Of a stretch of DNA of 64,000 nucleotides, positions 26,354-36,694 are shown one piece after another. The DNA comes from Gordonia sediminis (GTDB lineage: Bacteria; Actinomycetota; Actinomycetes; Mycobacteriales; Mycobacteriaceae), in contig RZUM01000009.1 in NCBI GenBank assembly GCA_004193205.1, forward strand, positions 186,001 through 250,000, written 5' to 3'. The notes below the pieces were generated by a model. That model had not been told where the DNA came from. It saw nothing but the letters and a program-made list of their open reading frames with translations, and searched no databases. A program made the translations under genes and the position numbers. The number at the start of each line of letters is the position of its first letter. Position 1 is the first letter of the stretch.

Positions 26354-26583
26354 GCGAGAACCTTGCGCGGCGGCAGGCCGAGCTGGTCCGCGCTCTCGTC
26401 GACGGCGCCGAACCACCTGCGGGGTTCGATCGGGACGCGCTCGACGCCGCGGCAGAAGTCTTGCGACACAAGCGCGGTACGCACGGCCGCGGTGGTGACC
26501 ATGGTCCTGCGGGAGACGTGGAGACCCGTGGCGCAAAGCTCCGGAGGAGTCTCCGGAGGGTTCTGGGCCACCGTCCCGCCTGA
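26350..26583 (+). CDS. Small partner protein of the DUF692 operon
   Basis: This 77-residue protein starts with GTG at 26350, overlapping the DUF692 stop as GTGA. The N-terminal half (NLARRQAELVRALVDGAEPPAGFDRDALDAAAEVLRHKR, residues about 3-41) looks like the start of small proteins that follow DUF692 genes in other actinobacteria (SCO6045-like), and loosely like the opening helix of DUF2063 partner proteins. The C-terminal half is short and basic, so it may be truncated relative to those. I propose it delivers the substrate to the enzyme. That is inference. Confidence 0.65.
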   Translation: MSENLARRQAELVRALVDGAEPPAGFDRDALDAAAEVLRHKRGTHGRGGDHGPAGDVETRGAKLRRSLRRVLGHRPA

Positions 26584-26610
26584 CAGCCGATTGACTGCTG
26601 CTCGTACAGC

Positions 26611-26648
26611 AAAAGGCGCCCAACCACATTCGTGGTTGGGCGCCTTTT
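26611..26648. terminator. Bidirectional rho-independent terminator of the str operon
   Basis: AAAAGGCGCCCAACCAC at 26611-26627 is a perfect 17-base inverted match of GTGGTTGGGCGCCTTTT at 26632-26648, with a 4-base loop. It ends in a T-run on both strands. It lies 39 bases beyond the tuf stop and 28 beyond the DUF692-operon stop, and serves both convergent operons. Confidence 0.97.
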
Positions 26649-26686
26649 GACTGAACTCAGTGAGTCAGATCGTCAGAGTGACAGGG

Positions 26687-27877
<1,191 letters not shown>

Positions 27878-27904
27878 TTTGTTTGTCCTCCTGGACTGTT
27901 GGTG

Positions 27905-27929
27905 TCCTACTGGGCGGATCCCAGCAGGA
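27905..27929. other. Stem-loop between fusA and tuf
   Basis: TCCTACTGGG at 27905-27914 pairs with CCCAGCAGGA at 27920-27929 around a 5-base loop, with one non-Watson-Crick position. It sits 28 bases upstream of the tuf start on the transcript. It could be a processing or attenuation element. Confidence 0.5.
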
Positions 27930-27993
27930 GTATTTACTTACGTTGTTGCGCCCGCTCTGGGTGGTGCCAGCGCTTGGTCGCTAGGACGACGAC

Positions 27994-30099
27994 TTATTCG
28001 CCGGTCGCCTTCGCGATGATTTCCTTCGACACGTTCGACGGAACTTCCGCGTACGAATCGAACACCATGGAGTAGTTCGCCCGGCCCTGGGTCTTCGACC
28101 GAAGGTCTCCGATGTAGCCGAACATCTCCGACAGCGGAACCTGTGCCTTCACGACACGGGCACCACTGCGCTCCTCCATGGCCTGGATCTGGCCACGGCG
28201 GGAGTTCAGGTCGCCGATCACGTCACCCATGTAATCCTCCGGAGTCGTGACCTCCACGGCCATGATCGGCTCCAGGATCACCGGGCCCGCCATCTTCGCA
28301 GCCTCTTTGAGAGCCTGCGCACCGGCGATCTTGAAGGCCATTTCCGAGGAGTCGACGTCGTGGTACTGACCGTCGAGCAGGGTGACCTTCAAGTTGACCA
28401 GCGGATAACCGGCGAGCACACCGTACTGCATCGCATCCTGCGCGCCGGCATCCACGGACGGGATGTACTCGCGCGGGACGCGACCACCGGTGACCGCGTT
28501 GTCGAACTCGTAGGTGGCGCCTTCCTCGGCGTCGACCAGCGGCTCGAGCTTGATGATGACCTTGGCGAACTGGCCGGAGCCACCCGTCTGCTTCTTGTGG
28601 GTGTACTCGTGCTTGTCGACGGTCCTGCGGATCGTCTCGCGGTAGGCCACCTGCGGCTTGCCGACGTTCGCCTCGACCTTGAACTCCCGCTTCATGCGGT
28701 CGACCAGGATGTCGAGGTGGAGCTCGCCCATTCCGCCGATGACGGTCTGGCCGGTCTCCTCGTCGAGCTTGACGGAGAAGGTGGGATCCTCTTCGGCGAG
28801 CTTCTGGATGGCGGTACCCAGCTTCTCCTGGTCGGACTTGGTCTTCGGCTCGATCGAGACGTTGATGACCGGGTCCGGGAAGCTCATCGACTCCAGCACG
28901 ATGGGCGCGTTCGCGTCGCACAGGGTGTCGCCGGTGGTGGTGTCCTTCAGACCGATCATCGCGTAGATGTGGCCCGCAGTCGCATCCTCGACCGGGTTCT
29001 CCTTGTTGGCATGCATCTGGAAGAGCTTGCCGATGCGTTCCTTCTTGCCCTTGGTCGCGTTGAGGACCTGGGTGCCGGCGTTGATCCTGCCCGAGTAGAC
29101 ACGGACGAAGGTCAGCTTGCCGAAGAACGGGTGCGCCGCGATCTTGAACGCGAGAGCCGAGAACGGCTCGTCGGCGCTCGGCTTGCGCGAGAGGATCTCC
29201 TCTTCGTTGCCGACCGCGTGGCCCTCGACGCTCGGCACGTCCAGCGGGGACGGCAGGTAGTCGATGACCGCGTCCAGCATCGGCTGGACACCCTTGTTCT
29301 TGAACGCGGAACCGCAGATCACCGGGTAGTACTCACGGGCGATCGTGAGCTTGCGGATCGCCCCCTTGATCTCCTCGGTGGTGAGCTCCTCACCGCCGAA
29401 GTACTTCTCCAGCAGCGTCTCGTCGGTCTCGGCGACCGTCTCGAGCAGCTTCTCGCGGTACTCGGCGGCCTGGTCGGCCAGATCCGCGGGGATCTCCTCG
29501 AACTGCGGCTCGGCGCCGATCTCGACGGTGCCGCGCCAGGTGATCGCCTTCTGCTCGATCAGGTCGACGACGCCGTCGAAGTTGTCCTCGGCACCGATCG
29601 GGAGCTGCAGGACCAGCGGCTTCGCACCGAGACGCTCTTCGATGGTGCGCACGGTGAAGAAGAAGTCCGCACCGAGCTTGTCCATCTTGTTCACGAAGCA
29701 GATACGCGGGACGTCGTACTTCTCAGCCTGCCGCCAGACCTGCTCGGACTGCGGCTCGACACCTTCCTTGCCGTCGAACACCGCCACCGCACCGTCGAGC
29801 ACGCGCAGGCTGCGCTCCACCTCGACGGTGAAGTCGACGTGCCCGGGGGTGTCGATGATGTTGATCTGGTTCTTGTTCCAGAAGCAGGTGACGGCCGCGG
29901 AGGTGATGGTGATACCCCGCTCCTTCTCCTGCTCCATCCAGTCGGTGGTCGAGGCACCGTCGTGGGTTTCACCGATCTTGTAGTTGACACCGGTGTAGAA
30001 GAGGATTCGCTCGGTAGCGGTGGTCTTACCGGCATCGATGTGGGCCATGATGCCGATGTTGCGAACCTTGTTGAGGTCGCTGAGCACTTCCTGTGCCAC
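27994..30099 (-). CDS. fusA: Elongation factor G
   Basis: The 701-residue GTPase drives ribosomal translocation. It has [14 protein letters not shown] (G1), [23 protein letters not shown] (G3), [10 protein letters not shown] (G4) and the C-terminal EF-G domains with [15 protein letters not shown] and [18 protein letters not shown]. It lies in the usual str order between rpsG and tuf. Its length is normal for actinobacteria. Confidence 0.99.
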   Translation of the reverse strand: MAQEVLSDLNKVRNIGIMAHIDAGKTTATERILFYTGVNYKIGETHDGASTTDWMEQEKERGITITSAAVTCFWNKNQINIIDTPGHVDFTVEVERSLRVLDGAVAVFDGKEGVEPQSEQVWRQAEKYDVPRICFVNKMDKLGADFFFTVRTIEERLGAKPLVLQLPIGAEDNFDGVVDLIEQKAITWRGTVEIGAEPQFEEIPADLADQAAEYREKLLETVAETDETLLEKYFGGEELTTEEIKGAIRKLTIAREYYPVICGSAFKNKGVQPMLDAVIDYLPSPLDVPSVEGHAVGNEEEILSRKPSADEPFSALAFKIAAHPFFGKLTFVRVYSGRINAGTQVLNATKGKKERIGKLFQMHANKENPVEDATAGHIYAMIGLKDTTTGDTLCDANAPIVLESMSFPDPVINVSIEPKTKSDQEKLGTAIQKLAEEDPTFSVKLDEETGQTVIGGMGELHLDILVDRMKREFKVEANVGKPQVAYRETIRRTVDKHEYTHKKQTGGSGQFAKVIIKLEPLVDAEEGATYEFDNAVTGGRVPREYIPSVDAGAQDAMQYGVLAGYPLVNLKVTLLDGQYHDVDSSEMAFKIAGAQALKEAAKMAGPVILEPIMAVEVTTPEDYMGDVIGDLNSRRGQIQAMEERSGARVVKAQVPLSEMFGYIGDLRSKTQGRANYSMVFDSYAEVPSNVSKEIIAKATGE

Positions 30100-30140
30100 T
30101 TGGTTTCCCTTCGGGAATTGCTGTTGAACAAAGGGCTGTG

Positions 30141-30178
30141 GCTCTGAGGTGACAGGCCCGAACCCATCACCTCAGAGC
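30141..30178. other. Perfect 12-bp stem-loop between rpsG and fusA
   Basis: GCTCTGAGGTGA at 30141-30152 is perfectly complementary to TCACCTCAGAGC at 30167-30178 around a 14-base loop. It occupies most of the 85-base gap before fusA. There is no T-run, so cleavage or translational control is more likely than termination. In the E. coli str operon this gap carries the S7 feedback site, but the two have not been compared here. Confidence 0.6.
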
Positions 30179-30184
30179 ATGTTC

Positions 30185-30655
30185 TCACCAGCGGTAGTGC
30201 GCGAACGCCCGGTTGGCCTCGGCCATCTTGTGGGTGTCCTCACGACGCTTGACCGACGCGCCGAGGCCGTTGGAGGCATCGAGCAGCTCGTTGGCCAACC
30301 GCTCGACCATCGTCTTCTCACGGCGCTGACGGCTGAAGGTCACCAGCCAACGCAGCGCCAGGGTGTTGGCGCGACCGGGCTTGACCTCGACCGGCACCTG
30401 GTAGGTGGCACCACCGACGCGGCGGCTCTTCACCTCGAGGGTCGGCTTGACGTTGTCGAGCGCACGCTTGAGGGTCACGACCGGATCGGTGCCGGTCTTC
30501 TCGCGGGCCTGCTCGAGCGCGCCGTACACGATGCGCTCGGCGGTCGACTTCTTGCCGTCCAGCAGGATCTTGTTCACGAGCTGGGTGACCAGGGGCGAAC
30601 CGTAGACGGGGTCGTTGATCAGGGGGCGCTTGGGCGCGGGTCCTTTACGTGGCAT
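30185..30655 (-). CDS. rpsG: 30S ribosomal protein S7
   Basis: The 156-residue S7 protein organises the 3' domain of 16S rRNA. It opens with [11 protein letters not shown] and contains the family segments [34 protein letters not shown] and [10 protein letters not shown]. It begins 6 bases after rpsL. In enteric bacteria S7 represses its own operon. Whether it does so here is unknown. Confidence 0.99.
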   Translation of the reverse strand: MPRKGPAPKRPLINDPVYGSPLVTQLVNKILLDGKKSTAERIVYGALEQAREKTGTDPVVTLKRALDNVKPTLEVKSRRVGGATYQVPVEVKPGRANTLALRWLVTFSRQRREKTMVERLANELLDASNGLGASVKRREDTHKMAEANRAFAHYRW

Positions 30656-30661
30656 GACTTA

Positions 30662-31033
30662 TCAGTTCCCCTTCTTCGCGCCGTAGCGGCTACGGGCCTG
30701 CTTGCGGTCCTTGACACCCTGGGTGTCGAGCGAGCCGCGGATGACCTTGTAGCGAACACCCGGGAGGTCCTTCACACGACCGCCGCGGACGAGCACCATC
30801 GAGTGCTCCTGCAGGTTGTGGCCCTCACCGGGGATGTAAGCGGTCACCTCGACCGAGCTGGTCAAACGCACACGGGCGACCTTACGCAGCGCCGAGTTCG
30901 GCTTCTTCGGGGTGGTGGTGTAGACGCGGGTGCAGACTCCACGACGCTGCGGGCTCCCCTTGAGGGCCGCGGTCTTGGTCTTCGCAACCTTGTCGTGACG
31001 GCCCTTGCGGACCAGCTGATTGATGGTTGGCAC
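30662..31033 (-). CDS. rpsL: 30S ribosomal protein S12
   Basis: The 123-residue S12 protein shapes the decoding centre. Lys43 ([11 protein letters not shown]) and Lys88 ([13 protein letters not shown]) are both wild type, so this copy carries neither of the common high-level streptomycin-resistance changes. It is the first gene of the str operon and has a leader of nearly 300 bases. Confidence 0.99.
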   Translation of the reverse strand: MPTINQLVRKGRHDKVAKTKTAALKGSPQRRGVCTRVYTTTPKKPNSALRKVARVRLTSSVEVTAYIPGEGHNLQEHSMVLVRGGRVKDLPGVRYKVIRGSLDTQGVKDRKQARSRYGAKKGN

Positions 31034-31520
31034 TAGGTGTTTCTTCCTTTGTCGGCAGTGTCGCCGGCCGCACGATGAGGTGGACGGCGATTGTGTAGTT
31101 GTCGCGTCGCGGTTGGTGCTCCGGGCAGGCCACCCGTGGCGGTATCCGCCTCGGTTGCCTCCGCAACTCGCCCCACCAGCACATAAGTGCTGGTCAGTAC
31201 ATTGATCGATACCCCGAGGTCGGGCGTGTCGTACACTCGACTGTGGTCTCGCCTGTCAGTCCGCTGCTCCCCTCCCGGAGGGCATGCGGACTGGCCCAGC
31301 ATGTGCCAGGCACCGACGATCCACTCTACCGACCGAGTTTGCACAGGTCAAAAATCGGTTCCCGCATGTGGACGGGGGCCGACGTGACGGTGAATTGCAG
31401 AGCGCATTCGAGGTCGTTAACACCGCCGGCGCGGGCATTGTTCCCCGGGAAATGACAGAGGTTGCTGCCCGGGGCGCAACGTTCGAGTCAGACAGCAACG
31501 TCTGCGGAAAAGGTCAACCT
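31034..31520. other. Long non-coding region: str operon leader and promoter
   Basis: This 487-base gap has no convincing gene. About 280 bases form the predicted rpsL leader, and the promoter lies at 31323-31351. The rest runs to the end of the secreted-protein gene, with weak short palindromes (CAGAC/GTCTG at 31489-31504 and AAAGGTCAACCTTT at 31509-31522) that might act in its termination. Confidence 0.7.
31323..31351 (-). promoter_or_regulatory. Housekeeping-type promoter for the str operon
   Basis: On the reverse strand TTGACC (31351-31346) and TAGAGT (31328-31323) are separated by exactly 17 bases, close to the primary sigma factor consensus. Transcription would start near 31316, about 283 bases before rpsL. 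Confidence 0.75.
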
Positions 31521-32138
31521 TTACGGCGTGTTCCACCAGGCGACGACCGACGGCCAGGCCTTCGGATTGGTCGTCTGGTATCCGATGTAGGCGCCGATCG
31601 CCGCGCCGACGACGGCGGCGGGGATACCCCAGATGATGAATCCGATCAGTCCGCCGATGAGGGTGTACAGCGGGGTCACGCCCTTCCAGCCGGCGTTGAG
31701 TTCCTTCCACATCATGTCGTAGCGCTGTTGCTTGGTGATGTGCTTGACCTGGTTCTTCTTCGCCGCGTCTGTGGCTGCCGCGTCGAGTATCCGGCGGTGG
31801 TCACTGCCGACGATCGGCGTGAAGGTCGCGGTCGTCCGGTCCGCGCTGACCGACCAGCGCAGCGGAACCTCGAATCCGTCCATCCTCCCCGACAGCGGCA
31901 TCGTGTCGACGATGCGACCGTCGCGATTGACCACCTGCAGCTCGGTACCGGCCGCGTTCGCCTGGAAGTGTGCATCTCGCAGCGACGCGATGACGCTCTG
32001 TCGATCGGCGCTGAATCCTGCGTCGACGAACGACGCACCGGCCGGCGCCGGCGCGGCACTCGCGTTGACCGACGGAATGACGAGTGCAACCGCGGTGAAC
32101 GCGGCGATCGCCAGGAGAGCACGGTGAATGTGCTTCAT
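31521..32138 (-). CDS. Secreted or surface protein of unknown function
   Basis: This 205-residue protein has a signal peptide (MKHIHRALLAIAAFTAVALV, cut after ASA) and a small beta-rich domain with DAGFSADRQSVIASL and IVDTMPLSGRMDG, a pattern I associate with exported proteins of Gordonia and Rhodococcus. The C-terminus is hydrophobic with glycine spacing (TLIGGLIGFIIWGIP then VVGAAIGAYIGY), resembling glycine-zipper membrane segments. Function is unknown. It is single and flanked by gaps. Confidence 0.75.
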   Translation of the reverse strand: MKHIHRALLAIAAFTAVALVIPSVNASAAPAPAGASFVDAGFSADRQSVIASLRDAHFQANAAGTELQVVNRDGRIVDTMPLSGRMDGFEVPLRWSVSADRTTATFTPIVGSDHRRILDAAATDAAKKNQVKHITKQQRYDMMWKELNAGWKGVTPLYTLIGGLIGFIIWGIPAAVVGAAIGAYIGYQTTNPKAWPSVVAWWNTP

Positions 32139-32356
32139 GAATCCCCCTTGTGGACCGTGACTTGTGAACCGTGACTTCTCTCGAACCGAAGTCTGAGAGA
32201 CAGCTGAACACTAGGGCATGTCTCTCAATTCCACTGCGAGGGATTGGCGGAATCGTTGGTTCTCTGGCACGGCGGAGGAGGAAGCGATAGCGGAGCAGGA
32301 GGCCCGCGTTCGAATTCGGTCGCCCGAACGACCTCGAATCACGTGGCTGAACAGCC

Positions 32357-33253
32357 CTATTCGAGGGTCTGCGGAAGCTTGACCTTCGTGGCTCCCCGCT
32401 TCGCCGGGTTCGACGGCGGCGGCACGACGGGGCCGATGTCACCATCGGGCGCGTCGTCGAGGTCCACGATCACCGGGGCGTGGTCGCTCGGCTTGCTGCC
32501 CTTGCGGGCCTGACGATCGACCCAGGCCGCGGCGACGCGGTCGGCGATCGGACCTCCGGCCAGGATCAGGTCGATCCGCATACCGAGGTCCTTGTGGAAC
32601 ATTCCCGCTCGGTAATCCCAGTAGCTGAACACACGATCATCCGGCCATCGGTCGCGCACGACGTCGTGTAGACCGAGGCCCTCGAGGTCGGCCAGGGCGC
32701 GGCGCTCCGGGGCGGTCACATGGGTGTGGCCGACGTAAGCCGCGGGGTCGAACACGTCGTCGTCAGCCGGGGCGATGTTCATGTCACCGCAGAGCATTGT
32801 GTTCCCGGCACCGTCGTCACCGCTCCCCGATGCCACGCTGTCGCGCAGGCGCGAGAGCCACTCGAGCTTGTATCGGTAGTGATCCGAATCCGGCACCCGA
32901 CCATTGGGGACATAGAGCGAATACACCCGGACCCCGCCGCATATCGCCGACACGGCCCGCGCCTCGGCCACCGCGTCGGGTTCGGGGAACCCCGGCGCAC
33001 CGTCGAAGCCGCGCCGGACGTCGTCGAGCCCGACCCGCGACAGCAGAGCCACACCGTTCCACTGCCCCTGCCCCACGTGGGCGATCTCGTACCCGCGTTC
33101 GGCGAGGTCCGCGCCGAGCACGTCGTGAAATGCGTCGTCGGACAGTTTGGTCTCCTGCAGGCAGACGACGTCGGGTCGGCGCTGGTCCAGCCACGGCAGC
33201 AAACGCGGAATCCGCTGCTTGACCGAGTTCACATTCCAGGTCGCGACGCGCAT
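32357..33253 (-). CDS. xthA: Exodeoxyribonuclease III / AP endonuclease
   Basis: The 298-residue protein repairs abasic sites. Catalytic motifs are present: WNVNSVKQR at the N-terminus, LQETKL (metal Glu), LYVPNGR, CGDMNIAP, and KPSDHAPV (Asp-His pair). The C-terminal 35 residues are a Pro-rich extension past the nuclease fold (PPPSNPAKRG). I started it at the ATG at 33253 (MRVATW), the family's usual beginning. Confidence 0.95.
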   Translation of the reverse strand: MRVATWNVNSVKQRIPRLLPWLDQRRPDVVCLQETKLSDDAFHDVLGADLAERGYEIAHVGQGQWNGVALLSRVGLDDVRRGFDGAPGFPEPDAVAEARAVSAICGGVRVYSLYVPNGRVPDSDHYRYKLEWLSRLRDSVASGSGDDGAGNTMLCGDMNIAPADDDVFDPAAYVGHTHVTAPERRALADLEGLGLHDVVRDRWPDDRVFSYWDYRAGMFHKDLGMRIDLILAGGPIADRVAAAWVDRQARKGSKPSDHAPVIVDLDDAPDGDIGPVVPPPSNPAKRGATKVKLPQTLE

Positions 33254-33291
33254 GGAGTCCACCGTAGCCGGGGAGTTCTGTAACAACTCGG

Positions 33292-33356
33292 CCCGCTCTC
33301 TACGCTCCCGGCGCCGGTGAACATTCCGCCCGCTCGCTACGCTCCCGGCGCCGGTG
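33292..33356. repeat. 28-bp direct repeat pair
   Basis: The 28-base sequences at 33292-33319 and 33329-33356 (core TACGCTCCCGGCGCCGGTG) differ at one position and are 9 bases apart. They lie between divergently placed xthA start and amt end. Such short GC-rich repeats are common, and no function is implied. Confidence 0.7.
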
Positions 33357-33369
33357 CCCGCGCGGCCCG

Positions 33370-34707
33370 TCAGTGTCCGCCGACTTGGACCCGTCCGCCG
33401 CGCGGCTGGTGGAAGTCATATGCCGACTCCGCGTGCTCGCCGTCGTCGATACCGTCCATCTCATGCTGCCGATGGGCGCGCAGACCGATCGTGTACTTGA
33501 GGGCGAGACCGATGATCGCGGTCACGGCCATGGCATAGGCGAGCACCACGACGACGGCCACCGCCTGCCGCCACAACTGGTCGAGACCCCCGCCGTAGAA
33601 CAACCCGTCCACGCCCGCCGGTGCCGACGAACTCGCGACCAGACCGACCATCAGCATCCCGACGACGCCGCTCACGAAGTGGACTCCCACCACGTCGAGC
33701 GAATCGTCGTATCCCCACCGGAACTTCAGCTCGATCGCATAGGAGGAGACCGCACCGGCGACCGCGCCGATCGCGAGTGCCCCGATCGGCGTCACGGACG
33801 AGCACGAGGGCGTGATGGCGACCAGACCCGCCACCACACCCGAGGCGGCGCCGAACGATGTGGGGCGCCCATGCCGGATGCGTTCGACGACGAGCCAGGC
33901 GACCATGGATACCGCACCGGCACCCAGGGTGTTGGCGGCGACGAGTGCGGCCGCCCCGTTGGCCGCCAGGGTCGATCCGGCGTTGAACCCGAACCAGCCG
34001 AACCACAACAGCCCCGCGCCGAGCATGACGAACGGCAGGTTGTGCGGACGCATCGGATCCTTGGGCCATCCGGTCCGCCGGCCCAGCAGCAGCGCGACCA
34101 CCAGTGCCGATGCACCCGAGTTGATCTCGACGACGGTGCCGCCCGCGAAATCGATGGCCTTCAGGTGTGTGACGATCCATCCGCCGTTCTCGGCGGTCAG
34201 CCCCGGGGCGCTGAACACCCAGTGCGCGACGGGCACGTAGACGAGGATCGACCAGAGCGCGGCCAGGATCAGCCACGACGTGAACTTCATCCGGTCCGCG
34301 ACTGCACCCGCGATGAGGGCCACGGTGACCATCGCGAACCCTGCCTGGAACGCGACGAACAGCACGGCAGGGATCGTGCCGACGAGCGGCATCTCCGTGG
34401 TGTCGGCGCCCCCGGCGCCGAAGTGGCCGAAGAGCGTCTTGAGGCCCGCGAAGGTCGTCGGGTCGCCGATGACGCCGCCGATGTCGGGCCCGAAGGCCAT
34501 CGAGTACCCCACCGCAACCCAGATGATCCAGACGATCGGCACCGCCGACAGGCACATCATCATCATGTTGAGCACGCTCATCGAGCGGACCATGCCGCCG
34601 TAGAACAGGCCGAGGGCCGGGGTCATCAGCAGGACCAACGCGAATGCCGCCAGCATCCAGGCGGTGTTCGCCCCGTCGGGGGCGTCCATGGTGGGGAACG
34701 AGTTCAC
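33370..34707 (-). CDS. amt: Ammonium transporter (Amt family)
   Basis: The 445-residue membrane protein has about eleven hydrophobic helices and Amt signatures: DGANTAWMLAAFALVLLMTP, VLFVAFQAGFAMVT, FAGGTVVEINSG, GFNAGSTLAANG and DDSLDVVGVHFVSGVVG with the pore His. It imports ammonium. No glnK follows, so it appears to stand alone. The C-terminal tail (HEMDGIDDGEHAESAYDF) is acidic. Confidence 0.96.
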   Translation of the reverse strand: MNSFPTMDAPDGANTAWMLAAFALVLLMTPALGLFYGGMVRSMSVLNMMMMCLSAVPIVWIIWVAVGYSMAFGPDIGGVIGDPTTFAGLKTLFGHFGAGGADTTEMPLVGTIPAVLFVAFQAGFAMVTVALIAGAVADRMKFTSWLILAALWSILVYVPVAHWVFSAPGLTAENGGWIVTHLKAIDFAGGTVVEINSGASALVVALLLGRRTGWPKDPMRPHNLPFVMLGAGLLWFGWFGFNAGSTLAANGAAALVAANTLGAGAVSMVAWLVVERIRHGRPTSFGAASGVVAGLVAITPSCSSVTPIGALAIGAVAGAVSSYAIELKFRWGYDDSLDVVGVHFVSGVVGMLMVGLVASSSAPAGVDGLFYGGGLDQLWRQAVAVVVVLAYAMAVTAIIGLALKYTIGLRAHRQHEMDGIDDGEHAESAYDFHQPRGGRVQVGGH

Positions 34708-34917
34708 CGCAACAGATTACGATCCGCCCTCCGCGGTACGCGTGCCGAACTGCGCAGCGAGTCGAGCGACTCGCCCGGTCTCCGACCGGCGGTTCGTCCG
34801 TTCTGCCCGATTCTCCGATTGGCCGTGTCACCGCCGAGTCGGGGCATCGTCATCGACGGCACTCGCGCGGCCCGTCGACACCACCGGCTTCCTTCTCCGC
34901 GGGATCTGTGTCATTTT

Positions 34918-36558
34918 GTGAGGATCGACACATCACCGACCGTTTCCGATCGCGCTCCGGTTCGCTCGATCATCGAGCACTCGTGGCGGCGATCCGCGTT
35001 GTCCGGCGTGCGACCCGGCGACGCGCCGCCCACCACCCTGACCGACATCGGATCCGCGGACCCGCTGCTCGACGCGGCGCGTCCGGTGCTCGACGACGCC
35101 GCCGCCCGCCTCGCCGACACGGACATGTCACTGCTGCTGGTCGACGACGACTGCCGACTGGTGTCGAGGGTCGCCTGCGGGGCAGCGGTGGAACGCACCC
35201 TCGATCAGCTCGGTGCGGCGCCCGGCGTCGCGTTCGGTGAGGACATCGTCGGGACCACGGCCCTGGGCACACCGGCGGAGATCCGCGGGTCGGTGGCCGT
35301 GAACGGTGCCGAGCACTATCTCGAGCAGTTCAAGTCGGTGAGCTGTTTCGGTCAGCCGATCATCCACCCGGCGACCCGACGCCTCGCCGGCATCCTGTGC
35401 ATGACCGAGATCGCCGATCGCATGAACCCGCTCGCGGTGCCGTTCGTGACCGAGATCGTCACCGACATCGCCGACCGCCTGCTCGATCGGTCCCGCGCCC
35501 ATCAACGTCGGGTGCTCGACGCCTTCCAACGCGCCGCACCGCGTCGCGACATCGCGGTCGCCGCCATCGGCGACGATCTACAGCTGACGAATTCCCTTGC
35601 CGCGCAACTCTTATCCCCCGCCGACATCGGGGCACTGCGGATGGTGGCGGCGGACCCTGGGCTCCGGGAGACCGTCGTGCCGCTCACCCTGGCGTCCGGG
35701 GTCGACGTCGAACTCGCGGTCGAGCCGGTGCCCGGTGTGCGCGGCGCCGCGCTGTTCCGGTTCCGTCCGGCCACCGAGCAACCGGCATCGGCCCCCGCCT
35801 CGCCCACATCCGTCGTGGCACGCAGCGTCGCGATCACCGGCGAACCCGGCACCGGACGCAGTACGTACGCACGATCGGCGGCAGCCGACCGCAGCGACGG
35901 CGAACCCGTCGTCGCCGATGTGGCCGACGAGCTCATCGCGGGCACTCCGCCGGATATCCCGGGTCTTGTCGCGCGTGCCCGCCGGGACCGCGTCCCGCTG
36001 ATCATCGACGGTGCCGAACTGCTCGACGACCGGTCCGTCGCGCTGCTGGGGCGCGCCGTCACGCAAACGGTCGACGGCGCGCCCGTGATCATCGTCGCGG
36101 GTCCACGCGAACAATCAGGTGCCGCCGTGGCGGCACTGCTGGCGCGTTGCACCACGCGTGTCGACCTGCCTCCACTGCGTCACCGCACCTCCGAACTCGC
36201 GGCCATCGCGAGTGCCGCGCTGCGCGCGATCGACCCCACGCTCACCTTGTCCGGCGAGGCAACCGACGCGTTGCTGTGCCAGGACTGGCCAGGCAACCTA
36301 TCGGAGTTGGATTCGGTTCTCCACCAAGCCGTCTCGTCGTGCACAGCGCGCGCAGCACGGGTCGTCGAACCCCGAGACCTGCCCGCCGCCTACCGCACCA
36401 CCAGCCGCGCCGCCCACCTGTCGGGGCGTGAGCAGGCCGAGCGCACCGCCATCGTCGACGCGCTCGAATCAGCGGCCGGCAACAAGGTGCATGCCGCTCG
36501 AGCCCTCGGCATCAGCCGGACCACGCTGTACGCACGAATCCGAGCGCTGGGTATCTGA
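34918..36558 (+). CDS. AcoR/MimR-like activator with GAF, degenerate AAA+ and Fis-type DNA-binding domains
   Basis: This 546-residue regulator starts with GTG at 34918. An N-terminal GAF-type sensor (SWRRSALSGVRPGD, then EDIVGTTALGTPAEIRGSVAVNGAEHYLEQF) is followed by an AAA+ part with a Walker A (GEPGTGRST) and a Walker B-like IIDGAELLDD, and a Fis-type helix-turn-helix (NKVHAARALGISRTTLYARIRAL). The GAFTGA loop that contacts sigma-54 is absent, as in other actinobacterial members. It precedes aldehyde and alcohol dehydrogenase genes, so it probably senses an alcohol, ketone or aldehyde. Confidence 0.85.
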   Translation: MRIDTSPTVSDRAPVRSIIEHSWRRSALSGVRPGDAPPTTLTDIGSADPLLDAARPVLDDAAARLADTDMSLLLVDDDCRLVSRVACGAAVERTLDQLGAAPGVAFGEDIVGTTALGTPAEIRGSVAVNGAEHYLEQFKSVSCFGQPIIHPATRRLAGILCMTEIADRMNPLAVPFVTEIVTDIADRLLDRSRAHQRRVLDAFQRAAPRRDIAVAAIGDDLQLTNSLAAQLLSPADIGALRMVAADPGLRETVVPLTLASGVDVELAVEPVPGVRGAALFRFRPATEQPASAPASPTSVVARSVAITGEPGTGRSTYARSAAADRSDGEPVVADVADELIAGTPPDIPGLVARARRDRVPLIIDGAELLDDRSVALLGRAVTQTVDGAPVIIVAGPREQSGAAVAALLARCTTRVDLPPLRHRTSELAAIASAALRAIDPTLTLSGEATDALLCQDWPGNLSELDSVLHQAVSSCTARAARVVEPRDLPAAYRTTSRAAHLSGREQAERTAIVDALESAAGNKVHAARALGISRTTLYARIRALGI

Positions 36559-36585
36559 ATCAGCCGGTTCCGCGCTGTCCAGCCC

Positions 36586-36606
36586 GGTGTTCAGTTTCTG
36601 GACACC
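36586..36606. promoter_or_regulatory. Inverted repeat upstream of the aldehyde dehydrogenase, probable activator site
   Basis: GGTGTTCAG (36586-36594) and CTGGACACC (36598-36606) form a 9-base inverted repeat with one mismatch and a 3-base spacer. A second half-site, CTGTCCAG at 36574-36581, matches the right arm in reverse. Position and form fit a site for the AcoR-like regulator encoded just upstream. Confidence 0.55.
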
Positions 36607-36694
36607 GCACCTCCGGCAAACGGTGGCAGAAATGAAGCAGGTCACATCTATGACCCAGATCACTGCTGATCTCCCCGTTTGACCAGGAGGTTTC

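Noticed and set aside
33373-34917. Forward open frame extending the AcoR-like regulator upstream across amt
   Set aside because: It is antisense to the amt gene. The GAF-domain protein naturally begins at the GTG at 34918.
36623-36640. Sigma-54-like -24/-12 element (TGGCAG, then AAGCA) before the aldehyde dehydrogenase
   Set aside because: Actinobacteria of this kind lack sigma-54, the regulator lacks the GAFTGA loop, and the -12 GC pair is poor.
36632-36682. 16-codon ORF before the aldehyde dehydrogenase (MKQVTSMTQITADLPV)
   Set aside because: Too short and without supporting context to call a leader peptide. It is in the probable promoter region.
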